Shown here: one piece after another, positions 1 through 5,618 of the stretch
How the letters are laid out: each line of letters begins with the position of its first letter
How positions within the stretch are numbered: the first letter of the stretch is position 1
Assembly (NCBI GenBank): GCA_002455425.1
Contig: DKKT01000010.1
Location: 934-7,624 of the forward strand
Length of the DNA: 6,691 nt
From: Chthonomonas sp. UBA6659
GTDB taxonomy: Bacteria; Armatimonadota; Fimbriimonadia; Fimbriimonadales; Fimbriimonadaceae
Reading direction: 5' to 3'
Position numbers and translations under genes: made by a program
Notes under the pieces: model-generated
What the model was told of the DNA's origin: nothing
The model's input: only the letters and a program-made list of their open reading frames with translations
Database searches by the model: none

Positions 1-14
1 CCACCTCCCCCGAT

Positions 15-192
15 GCGGCGCACGACTCATCGCCGAATCAGGGGAGGATCTTCCGGACTTGCGGCGCACGACTCATTGCCGAATCAGGGGAGGATCTTCC
101 GGACTTGCGGCGCACAATCATCGCCGAATCAGGGGAGGATCTTCCGGACTTGCGTCGCACGACCATCGCCGAATCAGGGAGGATCTTCCGGA
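15..192. repeat. Tandem 46-bp repeat, about four copies, upstream of lon
   Basis: Four head-to-tail copies are visible: 15-60 (46 bp), 61-106 (46 bp), 107-151 (45 bp) and 152-192 (truncated, with two 1-bp deletions). Each begins gcggcgcacg (gcgtcgcacg in the last) and carries a conserved core gccgaatcaggg followed by aggatcttccgga. The core contains the near-palindrome GGAGGATCTTCC centred on GATC. A decayed fifth copy appears to run from about 197 to 230 (gtgcacgagccatcactgaatcacgg resembles the unit). The period is 46 or 45, not a multiple of three, so the reading frame changes between copies, which argues against a repeat protein. Copies 1 and 2 differ at one base, implying recent duplication. 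Function is unknown; a protein-binding array or a replication-slippage minisatellite are both possible. Confidence 0.9.
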
Positions 193-195
193 TAG

Positions 196-223
196 GACTC
201 AGTGCACGAGCCATCACTGAATC
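196..223. promoter_or_regulatory. Imperfect inverted repeat in the lon leader (possible operator or stem-loop)
   Basis: GACTCAGTG (196-204) and CACTGAATC (215-223) are inverted arms of 9 bp with one mismatch, separated by 10 nt. The inner six pairs (TCAGTG/CACTGA) are perfect. The centre lies about 77 bp before the lon start. The geometry, two 9-bp arms around a 9-10 nt spacer, recalls heat-shock CIRCE operators, but the arm sequence is not the CIRCE consensus. The site sits in what looks like a decayed fifth copy of the tandem repeat, so it may be a chance product of that decay. No clear -35/-10 pair was recognised nearby. Confidence 0.3.
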
Positions 224-251
224 ACGGGTCAATTCTCCCAATTCTTCTGGG

Positions 252-261
252 TTCGATCGAA
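252..261. promoter_or_regulatory. Perfect 10-bp palindrome TTCGATCGAA before lon
   Basis: TTCGATCGAA is fully self-complementary and ends 24 bp before the lon ATG, just upstream of the ribosome binding site. A regulator bound here would overlap the likely 5' leader of lon mRNA. A 10-bp palindrome can easily occur by chance, so this is recorded only as a candidate site. Confidence 0.2.
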
Positions 262-269
262 GGAACTCC

Positions 270-278
270 GAGGTAAGG
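270..278 (+). promoter_or_regulatory. Ribosome binding site of lon
   Basis: GAGGTAAGG (270-278) lies 7 nt before the ATG at 286 and is the only strong Shine-Dalgarno-like stretch in the leader. It supports 286 as the lon start. The other nearby ATG, at 299, is out of frame with lon. Confidence 0.6.
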
Positions 279-285
279 TCCTTCC

Positions 286-2634
286 ATGGGCCGGAGCCAT
301 GCCGCCCGCCTGCCACAACCGGCGTCGTCTCGCACCGCGCCGGTGCTTCCGGTTCGCGACAATGTCCACTTTCCGAACCTGATCACGACCCTCCTCGTCG
401 GTCGGGACATGTCGGTCAAGGCATTGCGGAGCGCGATGAAGCGGGACCGACACGTGCTCGTCGTCGGTCAGCGCGACCTCAACGTCGAAGAACCCCGAAG
501 CGACGATCTGTACCGGACCGGAACGCTCAGCGAAGTGATGCAGGTCCTGCCGATGCCGGACGGGACGATGAGGATCGTGCTTCGGGGGGTCGTGCGGGCC
601 CGTATCGACCAACTCGCGTTTCGGGGCGGTTACTACGTGGCGCATGTGACGAGCCTTCTCGAGACGACGGCGGCAGGACCGACGCTTGAGGCGATGCGGC
701 GCGAGGCCGTCGAGGTGTTCCTCGAGATCGTCGCCCTTGGCAAGCAGATTCCACCCGAAGCCCTCGAAATGCTGCCCGCCGTCACGGATCCAGGACGTCT
801 CGCCGACCTGATCGCGAACCACCTCAATCTCCAACCGTCCGTGAAGCAGGCGCTTCTGGAAGACCTGAGTGCGGCCAGCCGGCTCCACCAATTGCTTGCG
901 ATCCTTGTGAGCGAGCGGCAAGTCCTCGAACTCCAATCCGACATCCGGCGCAAGGTGGAAGAGGAGCTCGGCGCGACCCAACGCGAGTATTTCCTGCGGG
1001 AGCAGCTCCGCGCGATTCAGCAGGAGCTCAGCGGTCCGGACGAGTTCAGCGAGGAGGGGCGCGAAATCCACGAACGCATCCTCGCGAGCGGGATGCCCGA
1101 GGAAACGCGGGAGCGGGCGATCGGAGAGCTCAGGCGACTCGAACGTACCGTCGGCTCGTCACCCGAGGGGATGGTCATCCGCACGTATCTCGACTGGCTG
1201 ATCGCGCTGCCGTGGGCCGCCCTGAGCGACGACCGGCTCGACGTGAAGGACGCGGCCAAGATCCTTGACCGGGGCCACTTCGGGCTCAGCCAGGTCAAAG
1301 ACCGGATTCTCGACTTCCTCGCGGTGCGCCAGCTCAGTCCCGGACTCCGCGGTCCGATCTTGTGCTTCGTGGGGCCCCCGGGCGTCGGCAAGACGAGCAT
1401 CGGCCGCTCGATCGCGGAGGCGCTCGGTCGCCAGTTTGTGCGGGTGAGCCTCGGCGGCATCCGCGACGAAGCCGAAGTGCGTGGCCACCGGCGCACGTAC
1501 ATCGGATCGATGCCGGGCCGCATCATCCAGGGTGTTCGGTCCTGCGGCACTCGCAATCCCGTTTTCATGCTCGATGAAATCGACAAGATGAGCATGGACT
1601 TTCGCGGCGACCCCGCCGGAGCGCTGCTCGAAGCGCTGGATCCAGAGCAAAACCGCCACTTCAGCGACCACTACATCGAGGCACCGTTCGATCTGAGTGG
1701 CGTGTTCTTCATCATGACCGCCAACCTGTTGGAGAACATCCCGAACCCCCTGCGAGATCGGATGGAGGTGATTCGCTTCCCCAGCTACACCGAGGACGAG
1801 AAGCTCGAGATCGCCGAGCGCTTCCTCGTGCCGAGGAAGCTCGAAGAGCACGGCTTGACGGCGAGGCAAGCGAAGTTCAGCGAGGCCGTCCTGCGCGAAT
1901 TGATTCGCAGCTACACGCGGGAGGCCGGAGTCCGTGCGCTCGACCGCGAGATCGCGACCGTATGCCGGAAAGTGGCGAGGCGAGTGGCCGAGCATGGTCT
2001 TCGGAGCGTGAAAGTGACGCCTGCCGTCGCCCGCGAGATGCTTGGTCGCCCGCGATTCCGATTCGGCGTCGCCGAGGAGCAGGATGAGCTTGGGACTGCG
2101 ACCGGCCTTGTCTACACCGAGTTCGGCGGTGAGCTCGTCACGATCGAAGTCAGCCTCATGCCTCCTTTTGGCGACCAACCCCAGCTTCGGATGACGGGGA
2201 GCTTGGGCGACGTCATGAAAGAGTCGGCCCAAGCCGCGGTGACGTTCGTCCGGACGAATGCGCCGCGCTACGATTCCGAACACGATTTCCGGTTCGACGT
2301 CCATGTCCACGTGCCCGAAGGCGCGGTCCCCAAGGACGGTCCGAGCGCCGGGGTCACGATTGCCACCGCGCTCGTCTCGGCGTTCACCGGTCGCCCCGTC
2401 CGGAAGGACGTCGCCATGACCGGCGAGATCACCCTGCGAGGTCGCGTTCTCGGGGTTGGGGGCGTGCGCGAGAAAGTGCTCGCCGCCCACCGAGCGGGGA
2501 TCCAGCACGTCGTCCTTCCGGAAGAGAATGTCGCCGACCTCGACGAGCTCCCGGCGTCGGTGCGGACGGGGCTTACGTTCCATCCGGTGAAACACCTGGA
2601 CGACGTGCTCGCGGTCGCCCTCGCCTGCGACTAA
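286..2634 (+). CDS. lon: Lon protease (LonA type, ATP-dependent serine protease)
   Basis: This encodes a 782-residue cytoplasmic AAA+ protease that unfolds and degrades misfolded and regulatory proteins; the length matches the roughly 780-800 residues of LonA. Domains in order are: an N-terminal substrate-binding domain starting near residue 18 (APVLPVRDNVHFP) and running to about 200; a helical/coiled segment at about 205-255; an AAA+ module with Walker A GPPGVGKT (363-370, K369), Walker B FMLDEIDK (427-434), sensor 1 N480, an arginine-finger candidate R492 and sensor 2 R550; and a C-terminal protease with PKDGPSAG (682-689, nucleophile S687) and the partner lysine K730. S687 and K730 are 43 residues apart, as in E. 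coli Lon. The gene appears intact. Its last codons (774-779) form one copy of a 20-bp direct repeat whose other copy lies before serC, so the present terminus A-C-D may have been altered by an insertion event. Confidence 0.97.
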   Translation: MGRSHAARLPQPASSRTAPVLPVRDNVHFPNLITTLLVGRDMSVKALRSAMKRDRHVLVVGQRDLNVEEPRSDDLYRTGTLSEVMQVLPMPDGTMRIVLRGVVRARIDQLAFRGGYYVAHVTSLLETTAAGPTLEAMRREAVEVFLEIVALGKQIPPEALEMLPAVTDPGRLADLIANHLNLQPSVKQALLEDLSAASRLHQLLAILVSERQVLELQSDIRRKVEEELGATQREYFLREQLRAIQQELSGPDEFSEEGREIHERILASGMPEETRERAIGELRRLERTVGSSPEGMVIRTYLDWLIALPWAALSDDRLDVKDAAKILDRGHFGLSQVKDRILDFLAVRQLSPGLRGPILCFVGPPGVGKTSIGRSIAEALGRQFVRVSLGGIRDEAEVRGHRRTYIGSMPGRIIQGVRSCGTRNPVFMLDEIDKMSMDFRGDPAGALLEALDPEQNRHFSDHYIEAPFDLSGVFFIMTANLLENIPNPLRDRMEVIRFPSYTEDEKLEIAERFLVPRKLEEHGLTARQAKFSEAVLRELIRSYTREAGVRALDREIATVCRKVARRVAEHGLRSVKVTPAVAREMLGRPRFRFGVAEEQDELGTATGLVYTEFGGELVTIEVSLMPPFGDQPQLRMTGSLGDVMKESAQAAVTFVRTNAPRYDSEHDFRFDVHVHVPEGAVPKDGPSAGVTIATALVSAFTGRPVRKDVAMTGEITLRGRVLGVGGVREKVLAAHRAGIQHVVLPEENVADLDELPASVRTGLTFHPVKHLDDVLAVALACD
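2604..2623. repeat. Left copy of 20-bp direct repeat, inside the lon 3' end
   Basis: The sequence cgtgctcgcggtcgccctcg here is identical, base for base, to 4461-4480. It covers lon codons 774-779 (V-L-A-V-A-L), nine bases before the stop codon. The two copies exactly bracket the ATPase/DUF4276 cassette (1837 bp between them). The flanking bases diverge at once on both sides. This is what a target-site or attachment-site duplication looks like when an element inserts at a gene's 3' end and leaves the gene readable. Confidence 0.85.
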
Positions 2635-2676
2635 ACCCTGAGGGGTGCGAAACGATCGGCTAGACTCAAGAGAGAC

Positions 2677-3846
2677 ATGCTCATCAAAAACCTCGCTGTC
2701 CGTGGCTTGCTGTCCTTTGGACCTCAAGGCGTAGAGTTGCCGTTGCGGCCGCTGAACGTGCTTATCGGGGCGAACGGGTCCGGGAAATCGAACTTCCTCG
2801 AAATCCTCTCACTGCTGCGAGCAAGCACGCGCAGTTTGCCGACACCGATCAAGGAAATGGGCGGTGTACGCGGTTGGTTTTGGAAGGGCCACGATGCCGA
2901 GGACCATGCGAGGATAGAAGTGCTTGTCGACAATCCAAAGGGCCAACAACCGACGCTCCGCCACCGTATCGAACTCACCCGACATGACGATCGCTTTGAA
3001 GTCTTCGACGAGAAGATTGAGAACGAGATGCCCTACCCAGGGAAGGATGAACCGTACTTCTTCTATAGTTTCCGTCGAGGAAGGCCGATGCTCAAAGGTC
3101 CGAAGGAAGCCGAAGAGAGCTTACCGGTCGACAACATCATCCGCGAGGAGTCGATCCTGTCTCAAGTCAAAGACCCAGGCCTTCGATACCCTGCGATCAG
3201 CCAAGTTCAAAAAATCTACGAGTCCATTAAACTCTTCCGTAACTGGCAGTTTGGTCCGAGTGCCCGTCTTCGCCGCGAGATCAATACGGCAGAGAGAAAC
3301 GACTTCCTCTCCGAAGGAGGTGAAAATCTCGCCCTCGTGATCTCGAAGATCAAGCCCAAGATTAAGCGAGAGCTCATCGAGAACCTGAGATGCCTTTATG
3401 CGGGCATTGAGGATGTCGACATCGTGATCGACAACGGCTCGGCACAACTGTTCCTCGACGAGTCTGGTGGACGCCAGATTCCGGCGACAAGGCTGAGTGA
3501 CGGGACCCTGCGCTACTTGTGCCTTCTCGCGATTCTCTTGCATCCCGAAGATGGGGGCGTCATCGTCATCGAGGAGCCAGAGCTTGGGTTGCATCCGGAC
3601 GTGATTCCCAAGATCGCCGACCTCATACAGCAGGCCTCAACCCGGATGCAGCTCGTGGTGACGACCCACTCGCGGGTCTTGATCGACGCGCTTGGCGACG
3701 ATCCCGATTCGGTCGTCGTCTGCGAGAAGCGCGATGGGGAATCGCGATTCGAGCGACTGGAGAGGACGAGACTTGAGAAATGGCTGGATCGGTATTCGCT
3801 GGGAGACCTGTGGACCAGTGGGGAATTGGGAGGTAACCGCTGGTGA
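2677..3846 (+). CDS. AAA ATPase of the RecF/SMC/OLD-like type (AAA_21), first gene of inserted cassette
   Basis: This 389-residue protein has an ABC/SMC-class ATPase head. Visible motifs are Walker A GANGSGKSN (31-39, K37) after an N-terminal strand typical of the group (MLIKNLAVRGLLSFG); a signature-like LSDGTLRYL (273-281); Walker B VIVIEEPELGLHP (295-307, with E300 as likely catalytic base); and an H-loop VVTTHS (327-332, H331). Between Walker A and the signature lies a roughly 200-residue insert without long heptads, so this is not a full SMC. No nuclease domain follows the H-loop; that role may fall to the next gene, which overlaps by 4 bp. The start at 2677 fits the family N-terminus and has a weak purine-rich stretch (aagagaga) just upstream. 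G+C is about 51% over 3001-3240 against about 69% in a lon sample, suggesting foreign origin. The exact cellular role is unknown; phage defence by analogy with OLD-like systems is an inference. Confidence 0.9.
   Translation: MLIKNLAVRGLLSFGPQGVELPLRPLNVLIGANGSGKSNFLEILSLLRASTRSLPTPIKEMGGVRGWFWKGHDAEDHARIEVLVDNPKGQQPTLRHRIELTRHDDRFEVFDEKIENEMPYPGKDEPYFFYSFRRGRPMLKGPKEAEESLPVDNIIREESILSQVKDPGLRYPAISQVQKIYESIKLFRNWQFGPSARLRREINTAERNDFLSEGGENLALVISKIKPKIKRELIENLRCLYAGIEDVDIVIDNGSAQLFLDESGGRQIPATRLSDGTLRYLCLLAILLHPEDGGVIVIEEPELGLHPDVIPKIADLIQQASTRMQLVVTTHSRVLIDALGDDPDSVVVCEKRDGESRFERLERTRLEKWLDRYSLGDLWTSGELGGNRW
3828..3833 (+). promoter_or_regulatory. Ribosome binding site fixing the GTG start of the DUF4276 gene
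   Basis: GGGAGG lies 9 nt before the GTG at 3843, inside the last codons of the upstream ATPase gene. It is the strongest Shine-Dalgarno in the cassette and supports the GTG start, giving an N-terminus of MKIKVYVEGG as expected for the family. The next in-frame methionine lies beyond the conserved V-E-G motif. Confidence 0.7.
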
Positions 3847-4454
3847 AGATCAAAGTGTATGTCGAAGGTGGGGGTCGAGACAATGAGCTGCTTAGGTCTC
3901 AGTGCCGGCAGGGCTTTGTCAAACTGGCCGAAAAGGCGGGATGTCATGGCGTACACTTCGTGGCTCGAGGAGGGCGAGACAGCGCGTATGACGCATTCTG
4001 CACTGCGCTTACGGATCGCCAACAGGACGAGATCATCTTGTTGCTCGTCGATAGTGAGGAGATCGTCACGAAACCTCTCCTTTGGGACCACATGGCCGGC
4101 CGGCCAAGCAACGCGCTCGCAAAGCCAGGCGGTGCCGACGAGGAGCATCTCTTCTTCATGGCTGTCTGCATGGAGACTTGGCTGGTTTCCGATCCTCGCA
4201 CGTTGAAGGGGCGATTCGGCAATGGTTTCGACCCAAGCAAGCTCCCGTCCGGGCCTCTTGAACAGGTCTCCAAAGGGAGCGTGTTCACCGCGCTCGAGCA
4301 GGCCACGAAGTCCTGTGCTCAGAAGTATGCAAAGGGAAAGCTCTCGTTCGAGCTACTCGGTTCTGTCGACGCCTCGGCCGTGAGACGTCAGTGCCCGAAC
4401 GCGGAGCGGTTCTTCGATCGTCTATCGAAGCACCTCGGCGTGAAAGGCCCCTGA
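3843..4454 (+). CDS. DUF4276 family protein, possible TOPRIM-like nuclease partner of the ATPase
   Basis: This is a 203-residue protein starting at GTG; GTGA overlaps the ATPase stop, so the two are probably translationally coupled and made in matched amounts. I recognise it as DUF4276-like from the N-terminal VYVEGGG (5-11, E8), ARGGRDSAYDAFCTAL (41-56), the hydrophobic strand ending in an acidic triplet LLLVDSEE (66-73, D70, E72, E73), VCMETW (108-113) and KGKLSFELL (164-172). The V-E-G strand plus a D-x-E strand resembles the acidic layout of TOPRIM folds (E, then D-x-D), as in OLD-family nucleases; that link is an inference from motif spacing. There is no signal peptide or membrane segment. 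Family members are often found beside AAA_21 ATPases. Catalytic activity and target are unknown. Only 6 bp separate its stop from the right-hand 20-bp repeat. Confidence 0.85.
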   Translation: MKIKVYVEGGGRDNELLRSQCRQGFVKLAEKAGCHGVHFVARGGRDSAYDAFCTALTDRQQDEIILLLVDSEEIVTKPLLWDHMAGRPSNALAKPGGADEEHLFFMAVCMETWLVSDPRTLKGRFGNGFDPSKLPSGPLEQVSKGSVFTALEQATKSCAQKYAKGKLSFELLGSVDASAVRRQCPNAERFFDRLSKHLGVKGP

Positions 4455-4460
4455 GCCGGT

Positions 4461-4480
4461 CGTGCTCGCGGTCGCCCTCG
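4461..4480. repeat. Right copy of 20-bp direct repeat, between the cassette and serC
   Basis: This is an exact copy of 2604-2623. It lies in the 56-bp gap between the DUF4276 stop (4454) and the serC start (4511). Nothing resembling an integrase, transposase or clear terminal inverted repeat was found between the two copies, so whatever moved the cassette is not encoded here. Confidence 0.85.
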
Positions 4481-4485
4481 TGTGA
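4461..4485 (+). pseudogene. Relic of the original lon 3' terminus
   Basis: Read from 4462 in the frame that the repeat has in lon, the sequence encodes V-L-A-V-A-L-V and then TGA (4483-4485). lon itself ends V-L-A-V-A-L-A-C-D-stop. The simplest reading is that this is the pre-insertion end of lon, severed when the cassette entered, while the element's left end supplied a replacement terminus. The relic stop is 25 bp before the serC ATG, which would make an ordinary operon junction. It is too short to be identified without the intact neighbour copy. Confidence 0.55.
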
Positions 4486-4510
4486 ACGTCTCCCGGGTAC
4501 AACCGAGGGC

Positions 4511-5608
4511 ATGAGTCTGCCTTACGATCGGGTCTTCAACTTCTCGGCTGGGCCGTGCACGCTCCCCGTCCCCGTCCTCGAGCAGGCGCGCGACGACCTC
4601 CTCAACTACCAAGGCAAGGGGATGAGCGTGATGGAGATGAGCCACCGATCCAAGGCGTTCGAATCGATCATCCAAACCGCGGAGGCCGATCTGCGGGCCC
4701 TGATGGCGATCCCGGACAACTACAAGGTGCTCTTCCTGCAAGGGGGGGCGTCGCTGCAGTTCTCGATGATCCCGATGTGCTTCCTGCCGTCCGGTCAGGC
4801 CGCCGACTACATCGTGACCGGGACGTGGGGCAAGAAGGCGGTCGAGGCCGCGCAGCTGGTCGGCGGCGTGACCGTCGTTTTCGACGGCAAAGCGACGAAC
4901 TACGACCACGCACCGCGCCCCTCGCAACTTTCGTACAGCGAGAAGCCGGCGTACGTCCATTTCACGAGCAACGAGACGATTCAGGGTGTCGACTTCAACA
5001 AGGACCCTCTGAACGTTCCTGCGCCCGTGATCTGCGACATGTCGTCGAACATCCTCTCCCGCCCGGTCGAGGTCACGAAGTACTCGGTGATCTACGCCGG
5101 GGCTCAGAAGAACATGGGGCCGGCGGGCTTGACCGTCGTCATCCTCCGCGACGACATGATCGAGAAGGTGCCCAAGAAGATGCACCCGATGCTCGACTAT
5201 CGGCTCCAGGCCGAAAACGCCTCCCTCTACAACACGCCGCCCTGCTGGTCGATCTACGTCTGCGGGCTAGTGTTCCAGTGGCTCAAGGACCTCGGCGGGT
5301 TGGAGGCGATGGAGGCGATCAACGAGAAGAAGGCCGGATTCCTCTACGACACGATCGACGCCCACGAAGGTTTCTATCGGGGTCACGCCGCGAAGGGAAG
5401 TCGTTCGAAGATGAACGTGACGTGGACGCTGCCGACCGAAGAACTCACGGAGATGTTTCTCAAGGGTGCGAAGGCCGAGGGGATGGAGGAACTGAAAGGT
5501 CACCGATCGGTCGGCGGGTTGCGTGCAAGTATCTACAACGCGTTTCCCGTCGAAGGGTGCGAGGCGCTGGCGGCGTACATGAAGGCGTTCGTCGCCAAGC
5601 ACGGCTGA
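4511..5608 (+). CDS. serC: Phosphoserine aminotransferase (class V aminotransferase)
   Basis: This 365-residue PLP enzyme interconverts 3-phosphohydroxypyruvate plus glutamate and O-phosphoserine plus 2-oxoglutarate in serine biosynthesis; it can also serve in pyridoxine synthesis. Family marks are FNFSAGPCTLP (9-19), MSVMEMSHRSK (38-48), the phosphate-binding GGASLQF (78-84), TGTW (103-106), ICDMSSNILSRP (174-185, D176 for the pyridine nitrogen), YAGAQKNMGPAG (195-206, with K200 the Schiff-base lysine) and HRSVGGLRASIYNA (331-344). Length matches the usual 360-365. The frame is open upstream to 4391, but that extension overlaps the DUF4276 gene and has no family similarity, so the ATG at 4511 is chosen. 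Its Shine-Dalgarno is poor: GAGGG ends only 1 nt before the ATG. purS follows after 10 bp. The relic of lon upstream suggests serC was formerly read directly from lon. Confidence 0.97.
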   Translation: MSLPYDRVFNFSAGPCTLPVPVLEQARDDLLNYQGKGMSVMEMSHRSKAFESIIQTAEADLRALMAIPDNYKVLFLQGGASLQFSMIPMCFLPSGQAADYIVTGTWGKKAVEAAQLVGGVTVVFDGKATNYDHAPRPSQLSYSEKPAYVHFTSNETIQGVDFNKDPLNVPAPVICDMSSNILSRPVEVTKYSVIYAGAQKNMGPAGLTVVILRDDMIEKVPKKMHPMLDYRLQAENASLYNTPPCWSIYVCGLVFQWLKDLGGLEAMEAINEKKAGFLYDTIDAHEGFYRGHAAKGSRSKMNVTWTLPTEELTEMFLKGAKAEGMEELKGHRSVGGLRASIYNAFPVEGCEALAAYMKAFVAKHG

Positions 5609-5618
5609 GATGAGACCG

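Noticed and set aside
1..14. Possible inverted fragment of the tandem unit at the left edge (complement atcgggggaggtgg resembles atcaggggaggatc)
   Set aside because: Only 14 bases are visible and the match is imperfect; it cannot be judged without sequence to the left.
1..192. CRISPR array
   Set aside because: The units are contiguous with no unique spacers between them, and no cas genes are present.
13..195. Short + strand open frame through the tandem repeats giving a repeated peptide (NQGRIFRTC)
   Set aside because: The repeat period is 46 or 45 bp, so the frame shifts between copies; there is no ribosome site, and the opposite strand is equally open. The repeat is a DNA-level feature.
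229..1071. 280-codon minus strand open frame over the lon 5' half
   Set aside because: Shadow of lon with low-complexity H/R/D-rich composition and no domain.
2635..2646. ACCCTGAGGGGT after lon as a terminator
   Set aside because: Only a 4-bp stem with no T-run; too weak to call.
1159..2727. 522-codon open frame on the minus strand
   Set aside because: It is antisense to lon and is explained by high G+C and codon bias; no recognisable motifs, while the + strand encodes intact Lon catalytic motifs.
2624..4460. Terminal inverted repeats at the cassette ends
   Set aside because: The two ends share only CCCTGAG in direct orientation (2636-2642 and 4449-4455), at unequal distances from the edges, so a transposon-like inverted terminus is not supported.
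4391..4510. 40-codon N-terminal extension of serC
   Set aside because: It overlaps the DUF4276 gene and has no similarity to SerC; the family N-terminus begins at the ATG at 4511.
4388..5185. 265-codon minus strand open frame
   Set aside because: Antisense shadow of serC; the composition is typical of a reverse frame in GC-rich DNA.
4555..5613. 352-codon + strand frame overlapping serC
   Set aside because: Alternative frame of serC, very rich in R, G and P, with no family motifs; serC has all PLP-enzyme motifs.
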